A stretch of 62,740 nucleotides of DNA from Streptosporangium minutum (lineage in GTDB: Bacteria; Actinomycetota; Actinomycetes; Streptosporangiales; Streptosporangiaceae), in contig NZ_NGFP01000018.1 in the NCBI RefSeq assembly GCF_002149035.1, positions 1-62,740 on the forward strand, given 5' to 3'. The notes under the pieces were generated by a model, which was not told where the DNA came from, did not search any database, and saw only the letters and a list, made by a program, of their open reading frames with translations. Shown piece after piece: positions 17,905-25,094 of this stretch. Position 1 is the first letter of the stretch. Every line of letters begins with the position of its first letter. Position numbers and translations under genes: made by a program.

Positions 17905-19734
17905 ATGGAGGCCGGGTTGTACCAGCAGCCGCAGCGACCACGCAGGAACTTCGCTCCCTTCATCATCGCGATCATTCTCGCCGGGGCGTTGATCGTCGGT
18001 CTGCGGCTGTACGTCGGGAGCGGCGAGCCGGACCGGCCGAAGGACGCCAAGCAGACCACGGCCTGCGGCGACGGCGGGGTCACCCTGACCGTGGCGGCGT
18101 CGTCGGAGAAGGCCGAGCTGCTGCGGACGGTCGCGGCCGGCTACAACGGCAGGAAGGTCGGCGAGCGCTGCGCCGACGTCGTCGTCGTGACCAAGGCCAG
18201 CGGCGGCGCGATGCAGGCGCTGGCCCGCGGCTGGGACGAGCGCCAGGACGGCCCGCGGCCGGATGTCTGGTCCCCGGCGAGCAGCGGCTGGGTCACCCTG
18301 CTCCAGCAGCGCGTCCAGGCGAACGACACCGGCTCCCTGGTCGCCGCGGAGAACCCGTCGATCGCCAAGACACCCCTGGTCGTCGCGATGCCCAAGCCGA
18401 TGGCCGAGGCCCTGGGCTGGCCGGGCAAGAAGCTCGGCTGGTCCGACCTGCTCGACCTGTCGGCCGGCTCCTGGGCCAAGTACGGCCACCCGGAGTGGGG
18501 CGACTTCCGTCTGGGGAAGACCAACCCCAATTTCTCGACCAGCGGCCTGAACGCCACCGTCGGCGCCTACTTCGCGGCCACCGGCCTGTCGGGCGACCTG
18601 TCGGAGAAGAACGTGGCCGACCCCAAGGCGCGGGACTTCGTCCAGGGCGTGGAGCGCTCGATCGTGCACTACGGCGACACGACGCTGACGTTCCTGTCGA
18701 ACCTGCAGCGGGCCGACGACGCGGGGGCGGGCCTGAGCTACATCTCCGCCGTGGCCGTGGAGGAGAAGTCGGTCTGGGACTACAACCAGGGCAACCCGAC
18801 GGGCGATCCGAAGACCCTGGGCAAGCACGGCAAGCCCAGGGTGCCGCTGGCGGCGATCTACCCCAAGGAGGGCACGCTCTACTCCGACAACCCCTACGCC
18901 GTGCTGACCGCGCCGTGGGTGGACGACGCCAAGCGGCAGGTGGCCGCCGACTTCCTGGCCCACCTGCAGGCCCCGGAGCAGCAACGGCGGTTCGCCGAGT
19001 TCGCCTTCCGGTCGTACGAGGGGAAGGCGGGCAAGCTGATCACCGAGGCGAACGGCCTGCTGCCCGCCGAACCGAGGACCACGCTCAGCCCGCCCGCCCC
19101 CAACGTGCTGGACAAGGTGCTCTCCAGCTGGGCCGACCTGCGCAAACCCGCCAACGTGCTCATGGTGATCGACGTCTCCGGCTCGATGGGCGCTGTTGTG
19201 CCCGGCACCGGCAAGAGCAAGCTGGACCTGGCCAAGCAGGCCGCGATCAACGCGCTGCCCCAGTTCGGCCCGCACGACAAGGTCGGCCTGTGGATGTTCT
19301 CCACCAAGCGGGACGGTGAGAAGGACCATCTGGAGCTGGCCCCGCTGGACACCGTGGACGCCGCCCAGCGCAAGACCCTGCGTGCCCGGCTCGACGGCCT
19401 GACCCCCGACGGCGGGACCGGCCTCTACGACACCGCGCTCGCCGCCTACCGGCACGTGCGCGACCGGCACAGCGGCGAGGCGATCAACGCGGTGGTCTTC
19501 CTGACCGACGGCAAGAACGAGGACAACGCCAGCATCTCGCTGGAGAACCTCCTGCCCGACCTGCGCGCCGAGTCCGCCGAGGAGTCGGTGCGGATGTTCA
19601 CGATCGCCTACGGCCAGGACGCCGACCTCGGCGTGCTCAAGCAGATCTCCGAGACGACCAGCGCGGCCGCCTACGACTCCCGCGAATCCGGAAGTATCGA
19701 CCAGGTGTTCACCGCGGTGGTATCCAACTTCTGA
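17905..19734 (+). CDS. Membrane-anchored solute-binding + VWA domain protein (paralogue 2)
   Basis: A 609-residue paralogue of the preceding protein with the same order: N-terminal membrane helix at ~17-35, solute-binding-like domain at ~50-400 and VWA domain from ~415. MIDAS residues are Asp423-x-Ser-x-Ser in VIDVSGSM, with GGTGLYDTA and FLTDGKNED. It ends in nearly the same SIDQVFTAVVSNF sequence as paralogue 1 (TIDQVFTSVISNF), showing tandem duplication. ATG 17905 lies 60 nt after the first gene. Its stop overlaps the next start (TGATG). Divergence is greatest in the linkers, so the two copies may bind different ligands or form a heteromer. Confidence 0.9.
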   Translation: MEAGLYQQPQRPRRNFAPFIIAIILAGALIVGLRLYVGSGEPDRPKDAKQTTACGDGGVTLTVAASSEKAELLRTVAAGYNGRKVGERCADVVVVTKASGGAMQALARGWDERQDGPRPDVWSPASSGWVTLLQQRVQANDTGSLVAAENPSIAKTPLVVAMPKPMAEALGWPGKKLGWSDLLDLSAGSWAKYGHPEWGDFRLGKTNPNFSTSGLNATVGAYFAATGLSGDLSEKNVADPKARDFVQGVERSIVHYGDTTLTFLSNLQRADDAGAGLSYISAVAVEEKSVWDYNQGNPTGDPKTLGKHGKPRVPLAAIYPKEGTLYSDNPYAVLTAPWVDDAKRQVAADFLAHLQAPEQQRRFAEFAFRSYEGKAGKLITEANGLLPAEPRTTLSPPAPNVLDKVLSSWADLRKPANVLMVIDVSGSMGAVVPGTGKSKLDLAKQAAINALPQFGPHDKVGLWMFSTKRDGEKDHLELAPLDTVDAAQRKTLRARLDGLTPDGGTGLYDTALAAYRHVRDRHSGEAINAVVFLTDGKNEDNASISLENLLPDLRAESAEESVRMFTIAYGQDADLGVLKQISETTSAAAYDSRESGSIDQVFTAVVSNF

Positions 19735-20468
19735 TGTCCCGTTTCCTCGATGAACTACGAGATCCGTGGGGTCTGCTGCTCGGCGCGACCGCCGGGGGCG
19801 CCGCGTGGGCCGTCAGCGTGCACCCGGCCGCCGCCGGGGCCGTCGCGGTCACGGTCTGGCTGGCGAAGACGGCCATCGCCACCGTCCAGGGGCGGGGCGG
19901 CGGCCGTACCGCGCCGGCCGTCACCGCCGGCAGCAAGGAGGCCTACTGGCTGGAGCGGGCCGGCTCGGCCGCGCGCGGCTTCGGCGAGCTGAGCGCCTCC
20001 ATGGGAGCCGGCCCGCTGGCCGAGCGGATCGCGCTGATGCGGCCCCAGGTCGACGACTCCACGGCCACGCTGGAACGCCTGGCCGAGCAGGCCTCGCTGA
20101 CCGGCACCGCGCTCGCCAGGTTCGACCTCGAACGGCTCCGGCAGGAGCGCACGAGGCTCACCCGCGCCCGGAAGGGCGCCCGCAAGGAGTTGGTCCATGA
20201 CCTCGACCGCGCGCTCGCCGCGCTGGCCTCCCAGCAGGCCGTGGTCGAGCGGCTCGCCCAGACCCACAGCCAGGTGCTCGCCCGGATGGAGTCGAGCACG
20301 ATCAGCATCGAGGGACTCCTCGCCCGGCTGGTGGAGCTGTCGGCGATGACGGCGACCGGGGCCCTGGAGCCGGCCCGGGTGCTCGACGAGCTCGCCGACA
20401 ACCTCGAAGGGGTCCGCCAGGGCCTGCACGAAACCGAACAGATCACCCGAGACGCGCTGGATCGCTAA
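19734..20468 (+). CDS. Membrane coiled-coil protein linked to PspA
   Basis: A 244-residue protein, family not recognised by name. Residues ~10-50 hold two hydrophobic stretches (GLLLGATAGGAAWAVSV and GAVAVTVWLAKTAIATV) that could form a membrane hairpin. The remainder is charged and helical with heptads, for example ARFDLERLRQERTRLTRARK, suggesting a cytoplasmic coiled coil. It is coupled to the upstream VWA gene by a 1-nt overlap and lies 9 nt before pspA. By position it may tether PspA to the membrane VWA proteins, in place of PspB/PspC, which are absent here; this is inference. Confidence 0.8.
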   Translation: MSRFLDELRDPWGLLLGATAGGAAWAVSVHPAAAGAVAVTVWLAKTAIATVQGRGGGRTAPAVTAGSKEAYWLERAGSAARGFGELSASMGAGPLAERIALMRPQVDDSTATLERLAEQASLTGTALARFDLERLRQERTRLTRARKGARKELVHDLDRALAALASQQAVVERLAQTHSQVLARMESSTISIEGLLARLVELSAMTATGALEPARVLDELADNLEGVRQGLHETEQITRDALDR

Positions 20469-20477
20469 GGAGCCCCC

Positions 20478-21224
20478 ATGTTCAAGGTCATCCGCCGGGC
20501 CTGGCGCTACATGGTCTTCGCCCTGTCCGGCCGGTTGGACGAGCTGTCCGATCCGCGGATCCAGATCGAGCAGGCCATCCAGGAGGCCAAGGAGCAGCAC
20601 CAGCGGCTGTCCCAGCAGGCGGCGGCGGTCATCGGCAACGAGCGCGAGCTGGAGATGAAACTCGCCCGCTCGCTGGAGGAGACCGAGAAGCTCCAGGCCA
20701 ACGCCCGCCAGGCGGTCCTGCTGGCCGAGCAGGCACGGGCCGCGGGCGACGAGCGCAAGGCGCTGTCCTACGAGGACTCCGCCCGCGCCTTCGCCTCCCG
20801 GCTGGTGGCGGCCGAGACCGCGATGGGCGACGTCCAGCTCATGCACGAGCGGGCCAGGCAGTCCTCCGCCCAGGCCCGCGCCGCGGTCGAGAACAACGCC
20901 ATGGCCCTGCAGAAGAAGATCGCCGAGCGGATGCGCCTGCTCTCCCAGCTCGACCAGGCCAAGATGCAGGAGCAGCTCAACAGGGCCATGGGCGACCTGT
21001 CCGGCCTCACCCCCGCCGGCGACACCCCGACCATGGACCAGGTCCGCGAGAAGATCGAGAAGCGCTACGCCCGCGCCCTCGGCGAGGCCGAGCTGACCTC
21101 CAACTCCGTCGAGGCCCGGATGATCGAGGTCGAACGCGCCGCCATCGACGTCGAGGGCGCCGCCCGCCTGGAGGCCATCAAGGAGAGCCTCGCCCGGGAC
21201 AGGAAGCCCGAGGTCGAGGGCTGA
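20478..21224 (+). CDS. pspA: PspA/IM30 family protein
   Basis: A 248-residue, almost entirely helical protein of the PspA/IM30/Vipp1 family, a relative of ESCRT-III that binds stressed membranes. The N-terminal amphipathic segment MFKVIRRAWRYM and the early DPRIQIEQAIQEAKEQHQ are diagnostic. Long coiled coils follow to about residue 170. It closes the VWA-VWA-coiled-coil cluster, 9 nt after the preceding gene with AAGGAG upstream. In other actinobacteria PspA is held by membrane partners such as Rv2743c-type proteins; here the upstream coiled-coil protein may do this. Confidence 0.92.
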   Translation: MFKVIRRAWRYMVFALSGRLDELSDPRIQIEQAIQEAKEQHQRLSQQAAAVIGNERELEMKLARSLEETEKLQANARQAVLLAEQARAAGDERKALSYEDSARAFASRLVAAETAMGDVQLMHERARQSSAQARAAVENNAMALQKKIAERMRLLSQLDQAKMQEQLNRAMGDLSGLTPAGDTPTMDQVREKIEKRYARALGEAELTSNSVEARMIEVERAAIDVEGAARLEAIKESLARDRKPEVEG

Positions 21225-21232
21225 TCCGAGGC

Positions 21233-21400
21233 CGCGGACGCCCTACCGGGTCCGCATGGGATCAAGGAATGGTGCGGACCGCGGACGCCCTACCCGGTCC
21301 GCGCGGGATCAAGGAATAGCTCTGACCGCTGACGCCCTACCCGGTCCGCGCGGGAGCAAGGACCGGCTCGGACCGCGGACGCCGTACCCGATCTGCGCGG
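21233..21400. repeat. Tandem 47-nt hairpin repeats downstream of pspA
   Basis: Units begin at 21233, 21280, 21327 and 21374, an exact 47-nt period. Each holds a 6-bp-arm inverted repeat, GCGGAC / GTCCGC around a 10-nt loop. It is perfect in copies 1 and 2, has one mismatch in copy 3 and is decayed in copy 4. The array lies between convergent pspA and the TPR gene and may act as a terminator or RNA-stabilising element. There are no unique spacers, so it is not CRISPR. Confidence 0.8.
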
Positions 21401-21434
21401 CGGGTTCTGGGCGCCGTTCCGTCCCGTGAGCCCC

Positions 21435-22391
21435 TCAACCACGCCGCGCCCTCACGAGCGCGGACAGGCGCTCCACCTCCGGATGGCCCGGGTCGAGGGC
21501 GCGGCGCTTGATGCGCAGGGCGTCCCGGTAGCGTCGGGCCGCCTCCTCCTCGCGGCCCTGGAGATCGTCCAGGTGTGCCAGGTTCACCTGGCACACCGCC
21601 ACCTCGTAGTGATCGTCTCCCAGGCGCTCGCGGAAGATGCTCATGGCCCGATGCAGCGCTTCCGCCGCCTCGGCGTGCCTGCCCTGGTCCGCGAGCACCG
21701 CGCCGAGCACGGCCAGATCCGCCGCGACGTGGTCGTGGTGGGGGCCGAGCGCTCTCTGCCGGATCTCGATCGCGGCCCGCGCGTGGTGTTCCCCGGCGGG
21801 ATCGCCGCCGCCCCGGGCGTGCGCGAGCCCCGCGAGGTTGTGCAGGGCGTCGGCGCGCATCGGGTGGTCGGCTCCGTGCCGCTCCAGGCAGGCCAGCGCT
21901 TCCCGGTAGTGCGTCTCGGCCTCGTCGTACCGGCCGGTCTCCTTGCACAGTACGCCCAGGGCCAGCCGCACGGTCGCGGCCCGTTCCCGGTCGGTCTCGT
22001 CCACCAGGCCGGACGCCCGGCGCAGGTGCGCCTCGGCCGTGGCGTACCGGGCCTGCCTGCGCTCGACGTCGCCCATCCGGACCAGCGCGTCGGCGAGCGG
22101 TCCGTCGCGGTCGGGGCCGGGGGGCTCCGCGGCCGACGACTCCACTGCCAGCCGGGCGCACTCATGCGCCTCCGGGTAGCGCGTGAGCCCGTGCCAGAGC
22201 GACGCCAGATCCACCAGGAGCGTCGTGTGCCCGGCCAGATCCGCCGGGCCCGCCCGGCGCGCCGCCTCGGTCGCCCGCCGTGCCCACCGCTCGGCCTCGG
22301 TGTGCCATCCGCGCCTGCGGCAGTGGACACCCCGTATGAGGCACCGCCGGATCACCCTGATCCGGCGGTGCCGGGCAGACCGCTCAAACAC
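21435..22391 (-). CDS. Tetratricopeptide repeat protein
   Basis: A 318-residue cytosolic TPR superhelix made almost entirely of TPR_12-like pairs, for example RYDEAETHYREALACLERHG and RHAEAAEALHRAMSIFRERL. There is no N-terminal NB-ARC, SARP or helix-turn-helix domain, although TPR arrays of this type often follow one. It starts with GTG 22391, which overlaps the last 8 nt of an upstream 44-codon gene, so translation is probably coupled to it. Short secreted peptide plus TPR protein recalls Rap/Phr and RRNPP receptors of Firmicutes, but no homology is claimed. It is convergent with pspA. Confidence 0.85.
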   Translation of the reverse strand: MFERSARHRRIRVIRRCLIRGVHCRRRGWHTEAERWARRATEAARRAGPADLAGHTTLLVDLASLWHGLTRYPEAHECARLAVESSAAEPPGPDRDGPLADALVRMGDVERRQARYATAEAHLRRASGLVDETDRERAATVRLALGVLCKETGRYDEAETHYREALACLERHGADHPMRADALHNLAGLAHARGGGDPAGEHHARAAIEIRQRALGPHHDHVAADLAVLGAVLADQGRHAEAAEALHRAMSIFRERLGDDHYEVAVCQVNLAHLDDLQGREEEAARRYRDALRIKRRALDPGHPEVERLSALVRARRG

Positions 22392-22518
22392 CGTCAGGGG
22401 ACGACGGCTCGCAGTGGTTGGCGATGCGGATGGCCTCCGCGGTGCCGGACATCAGCACGGAGAAGACGGGTACGGCCGTGGCGAGGACCAGCATGTACAG
22501 GCGCGTGATCTTACGCAT
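22384..22518 (-). CDS. 44-residue secreted-looking peptide overlapping the TPR gene
   Basis: ATG 22518 has a strong AAAGGAG Shine-Dalgarno 6 nt upstream. The product begins MRKITRLYMLVLATAVPVF, a basic n-region and hydrophobic core. An AEA signal-peptidase-like site follows, and the last 15 residues are IRIANHCEPSSPDGV with one Cys. The stop codon lies inside the start of the TPR gene (8-nt overlap, different frame). The ribosome binding site, signal-like composition and overlap argue for a real gene. No family is recognised; a signalling peptide for the TPR protein is the working idea. Confidence 0.65.
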   Translation of the reverse strand: MRKITRLYMLVLATAVPVFSVLMSGTAEAIRIANHCEPSSPDGV

Positions 22519-22779
22519 GACTTGCTCCTTTCCGGAGAACCGGGACGTCCTCATCGTGGCCGCGGGGGCTTGTCGCTGACTTGGAGGTGGCTGGCGCGCC
22601 TGCCGGGAGAGAGCCGGCCGCCGGGTCCGCGCGAGCCCACCTCAGCCGCGGCCGTCGCTGTCTCAGCCGCAACCGGGACGATCACCGCCCCGGCGCGACG
22701 GGACACCCCGCCCGGGGGCCGTGCGACGCCGTACGGCCATCGGGGGGTAGCGGACGGGCAGGTCATGGAACCGCCGGGG

Positions 22780-23331
22780 TCAGCGGACAGGCAGGTCGTA
22801 GACCCGGCGGATGCTGCTCGGAGCGGCGCGGAGGTCGGCGCCGTATATGTGGAGGGAGATCGCCGTGCTGTCGCCGGTGTTGCGGACCCGGTGGATGTCT
22901 CCGGGCGGGGCGAAGCCGCTGACCTCCCCCGTCTGGTTGGCCGTCCGGCCGATCTCCGTCAGGTGGTCGCCGTCGAGGCGGTAGAGCGTCTCGTATTCGA
23001 CCCCTTGCAGGACCCCGAACACGCACCACGCGATGTGGTCGTGGATCACGGTCTCCTGGCCGGGTCGCCAGACGACCGCCAGGATCGAGAAGGCCGCCTC
23101 GGTGTGGAGGGGGTGGCCGATGTAGTGGCCGGGGTCTCCCAGACATTCCTCCTCGGTGAGGATCTCGGGAGAGGGCAGCCGTTCACGCAGCATGTCGGCC
23201 ACGGCGAAAGCCGTCGTCCGGGGGGCGGTGGACCTGTCGGTCAGCTCTCGGACTCCCGCGACCAGCTCCACCAAGCCGGGACGGGCGAGCGTCATGATTC
23301 CCATGTCCCAAGAGTGCGCCGGACGATACAT
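22780..23331 (-). CDS. Cysteine dioxygenase-like cupin
   Basis: A 183-residue single-domain cupin of the cysteine/thiol dioxygenase family, mononuclear Fe(II) enzymes that oxidise a thiol to a sulfinate. Iron ligands are visible as HDH in ETVIHDHIAW and His in GDIHRVRN. SLHIYGADL is also typical of the bacterial subgroup. The start is unclear: ATG 23331 or ATG 23304, neither with a good Shine-Dalgarno; the shorter form loses nine poorly conserved residues. It is divergent from a LysR gene 47 nt away, the usual arrangement for a regulator and its target. Confidence 0.85.
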   Translation of the reverse strand: MYRPAHSWDMGIMTLARPGLVELVAGVRELTDRSTAPRTTAFAVADMLRERLPSPEILTEEECLGDPGHYIGHPLHTEAAFSILAVVWRPGQETVIHDHIAWCVFGVLQGVEYETLYRLDGDHLTEIGRTANQTGEVSGFAPPGDIHRVRNTGDSTAISLHIYGADLRAAPSSIRRVYDLPVR

Positions 23332-23357
23332 GACGTCTAATGTCTATCTTGCTCTTT

Positions 23358-23370
23358 ATTCATAGATAAT
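23358..23370. promoter_or_regulatory. LysR-type site ATT-N7-AAT
   Basis: An interrupted dyad containing a T-N11-A motif (T23357/A23369), in the AT-rich 47-nt gap between the cupin and LysR genes. It overlaps the TAATGT -10 of lysR (23367-23372), which would permit autorepression. Confidence 0.5.
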
Positions 23371-23372
23371 GT
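23367..23372 (+). promoter_or_regulatory. -10 hexamer TAATGT, leaderless-type, for lysR
   Basis: TAATGT ends 6 nt before ATG 23379; no Shine-Dalgarno is present, consistent with a leaderless mRNA. Confidence 0.5.
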
Positions 23373-23378
23373 TGATAC

Positions 23379-24245
23379 ATGCTCGACGTCGTACGGCTCC
23401 GCGTGCTCGCCGCCGTGGCCAGGCACGGATCGGTCACCGCCGCGGCCAGGGAGCTGCACTACTCCCAGCCCTCGGTCAGCCACCACCTGGCCAAGCTCGA
23501 AGCCGAGACCGGGGCCAAGCTGATCCAGCGGGCCGGCCGGGGCATCCGGCTCACCGAGACGGGCCGCCTGCTGGCGGAGCGGGCCACCGAGATCGTCGGC
23601 CGCATCGACTCCGCGTCCGCCGAGCTCTCCGCCCACGTGGGCCTGCGCGCGGGCCGGGCCAGGCTGGCCGCCTTCCCCTCGGCCCTGGGCACGTTCGTGC
23701 CGGAGGCCGCCGCCCTGCTCGCCAGGGACCATCCCGGTCTGGAACTGCGCCTGACCGAGACTGAGCCGCCCGAGGCCCTGCGCATGCTCCGCGCGGGCTA
23801 CGTGGACGTGGCGGTCATCTTCCGCTACGACGACACCGCCCCGGAGGACGACGGCATCCAGCTGGTCCACCTGCTGGACGACCCCAGTTACCTGGTCACC
23901 TCCGGCCGGACCGGAGACCTGCTCTCACACCGCGACAGCCGCTGGATCGGCGGCTGCGACCGGTGCCGGAGCCACCTGCTCGACCTGTGCGCCAGGGCGG
24001 GCTTCGAGCCGGAGATCGCCTTCACGACCGACGACATCGTCGCCGTCCAGGCCCTGGTGGCGGCCGGGATCGGGGTGACGGTCCTGCCCGCCCTCGCGCT
24101 GCGGGCGCACCGCCACCCGAAGGTCAACACGATCGAGCTGCCCGGCTCGACCCGGCACGTCTACGCCGCCACCTACGGCGAGCCTCCCGCCCCTCCGGCG
24201 ACCACCGCCCTGCTGACCGCCCTGGTCTCCGCGAGCCGCCCGTAA
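23379..24245 (+). CDS. LysR family transcriptional regulator
   Basis: A 288-residue LysR regulator. The N-terminal winged helix-turn-helix covers residues 1-60, with AARELHYSQPSVSHHLAKLE as the recognition region, followed by the linker helix. The two-lobed effector domain at 90-288 contains a CxxC in GGCDRCRSHLLDLC, which might make it redox- or metal-responsive. The divergent thiol dioxygenase-like gene is the probable target, so a thiol such as cysteine may be the effector (inference from context). Confidence 0.93.
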   Translation: MLDVVRLRVLAAVARHGSVTAAARELHYSQPSVSHHLAKLEAETGAKLIQRAGRGIRLTETGRLLAERATEIVGRIDSASAELSAHVGLRAGRARLAAFPSALGTFVPEAAALLARDHPGLELRLTETEPPEALRMLRAGYVDVAVIFRYDDTAPEDDGIQLVHLLDDPSYLVTSGRTGDLLSHRDSRWIGGCDRCRSHLLDLCARAGFEPEIAFTTDDIVAVQALVAAGIGVTVLPALALRAHRHPKVNTIELPGSTRHVYAATYGEPPAPPATTALLTALVSASRP

Positions 24246-24305
24246 CAGGCCGCCCCCCATCAGCTCCACCCGTGGCAGGGTCACGCGGGCGGGACCGGCA
24301 TTGGC

Positions 24306-24311
24306 TACGCT
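24306..24311 (+). promoter_or_regulatory. -10 hexamer TACGCT, leaderless-type, for the ABC pair
   Basis: TACGCT ends 6 nt before GTG 24318. No Shine-Dalgarno lies between them. Confidence 0.45.
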
Positions 24312-24317
24312 CGAGCG

Positions 24318-25094
24318 GTGCCTACACCGATCATCACTGTCCGCGACGTCGGGGTGGATCTCGGCGGCAACCCTGTTCTGCGAGACGTCGGCCTGACGGC
24401 CGTACCCGGCGAGATCGTCGCCGTGATCGGTGCGAACGGCGCGGGGAAGTCGACGCTGCTGCGCTGCCTGGCCGGGCTGCAATCCCCCGCCTCGGGAGAG
24501 CTCGACGTGCTGGGGGGCCCGCCGAGGGACGACTCCGCCTTCTGGCGGGACGTCGTCCTCGTGGGAGACGAACCCGCGTGGTACCCGGGACTGACGGTCC
24601 GCGAGCACCTGGAGCTGATGCGCGCCGTCCACACGCCGCCCCGCCTGGAGGTCGACGCGGCGCTGGGGCTGTTCGATCTGGAGCGGCGGGCGGACGCCTC
24701 GCCGCTGACCCTTTCCACCGGCCAGCGGCAGCGGCTCTCGCTGGCGAACGCCCTGCTCCGGCCGAGCCGGCTGCTCCTGCTCGACGAGCCCGAACGCGGG
24801 CTCGACTCCACCTTCCGGCAGCACCTGGCGACGATCCTGAGGGAGTACGCGACCGCCGGCGGCACAGTGATCATGGCCACCCACGACCTCCGGCTCGCCG
24901 AGGCCACCCTGGCCCGCCAGATCGTGCTGACGGACGGGCACGCGGCGGACGGGCGCTCCGGGAACGAGCACATGGCGGACGGGCACCCGAGGAGCGGACA
25001 CCCGGGAGACGGGCACCCGGGGAACGGACGCCCCCGGGACGAGCACCCTGAGAACGGGCACCCGCGGGACGAGCACCCGGGAGACAGGGCGTGA
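24318..25094 (+). CDS. ABC transporter ATP-binding protein with His-Pro repeat tail
   Basis: A 258-residue cytosolic ATPase subunit. Walker A GANGAGKST is at about 38-46, the signature LSTGQRQRLS near 134, Walker B RLLLLDEPERGLD, and the H-loop in MATHDLRLA. The ATPase core ends near residue 205. The final ~50 residues are tandem pentapeptides of the form xxxHP (ADGHP, RSGHP, GDGHP, RDEHP, ENGHP), encoded by a 15-nt minisatellite that keeps frame up to the GTGA overlap with the permease. The tail may bind metal or simply be a tolerated expansion. Substrate unknown. Confidence 0.9.
   Translation: MPTPIITVRDVGVDLGGNPVLRDVGLTAVPGEIVAVIGANGAGKSTLLRCLAGLQSPASGELDVLGGPPRDDSAFWRDVVLVGDEPAWYPGLTVREHLELMRAVHTPPRLEVDAALGLFDLERRADASPLTLSTGQRQRLSLANALLRPSRLLLLDEPERGLDSTFRQHLATILREYATAGGTVIMATHDLRLAEATLARQIVLTDGHAADGRSGNEHMADGHPRSGHPGDGHPGNGRPRDEHPENGHPRDEHPGDRA
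24934..25090 (+). repeat. 15-nt in-frame minisatellite at the 3' end of the ABC ATPase gene
   Basis: About seven to ten degenerate copies of a GACGGGCACCCGGGG-like unit encode the xxxHP pentapeptides. The repeat ends where the permease start begins. Confidence 0.75.

Noticed and set aside
21233-21400. CRISPR array
   Set aside because: The whole 47-nt unit repeats head to tail without unique spacers, and no cas genes are nearby.
22551-22766. 71-codon minus-strand frame between the cupin and peptide genes
   Set aside because: Pro/Arg-rich, no ribosome binding site and no codon bias of a gene; the region more likely holds the promoter of the peptide-TPR pair.
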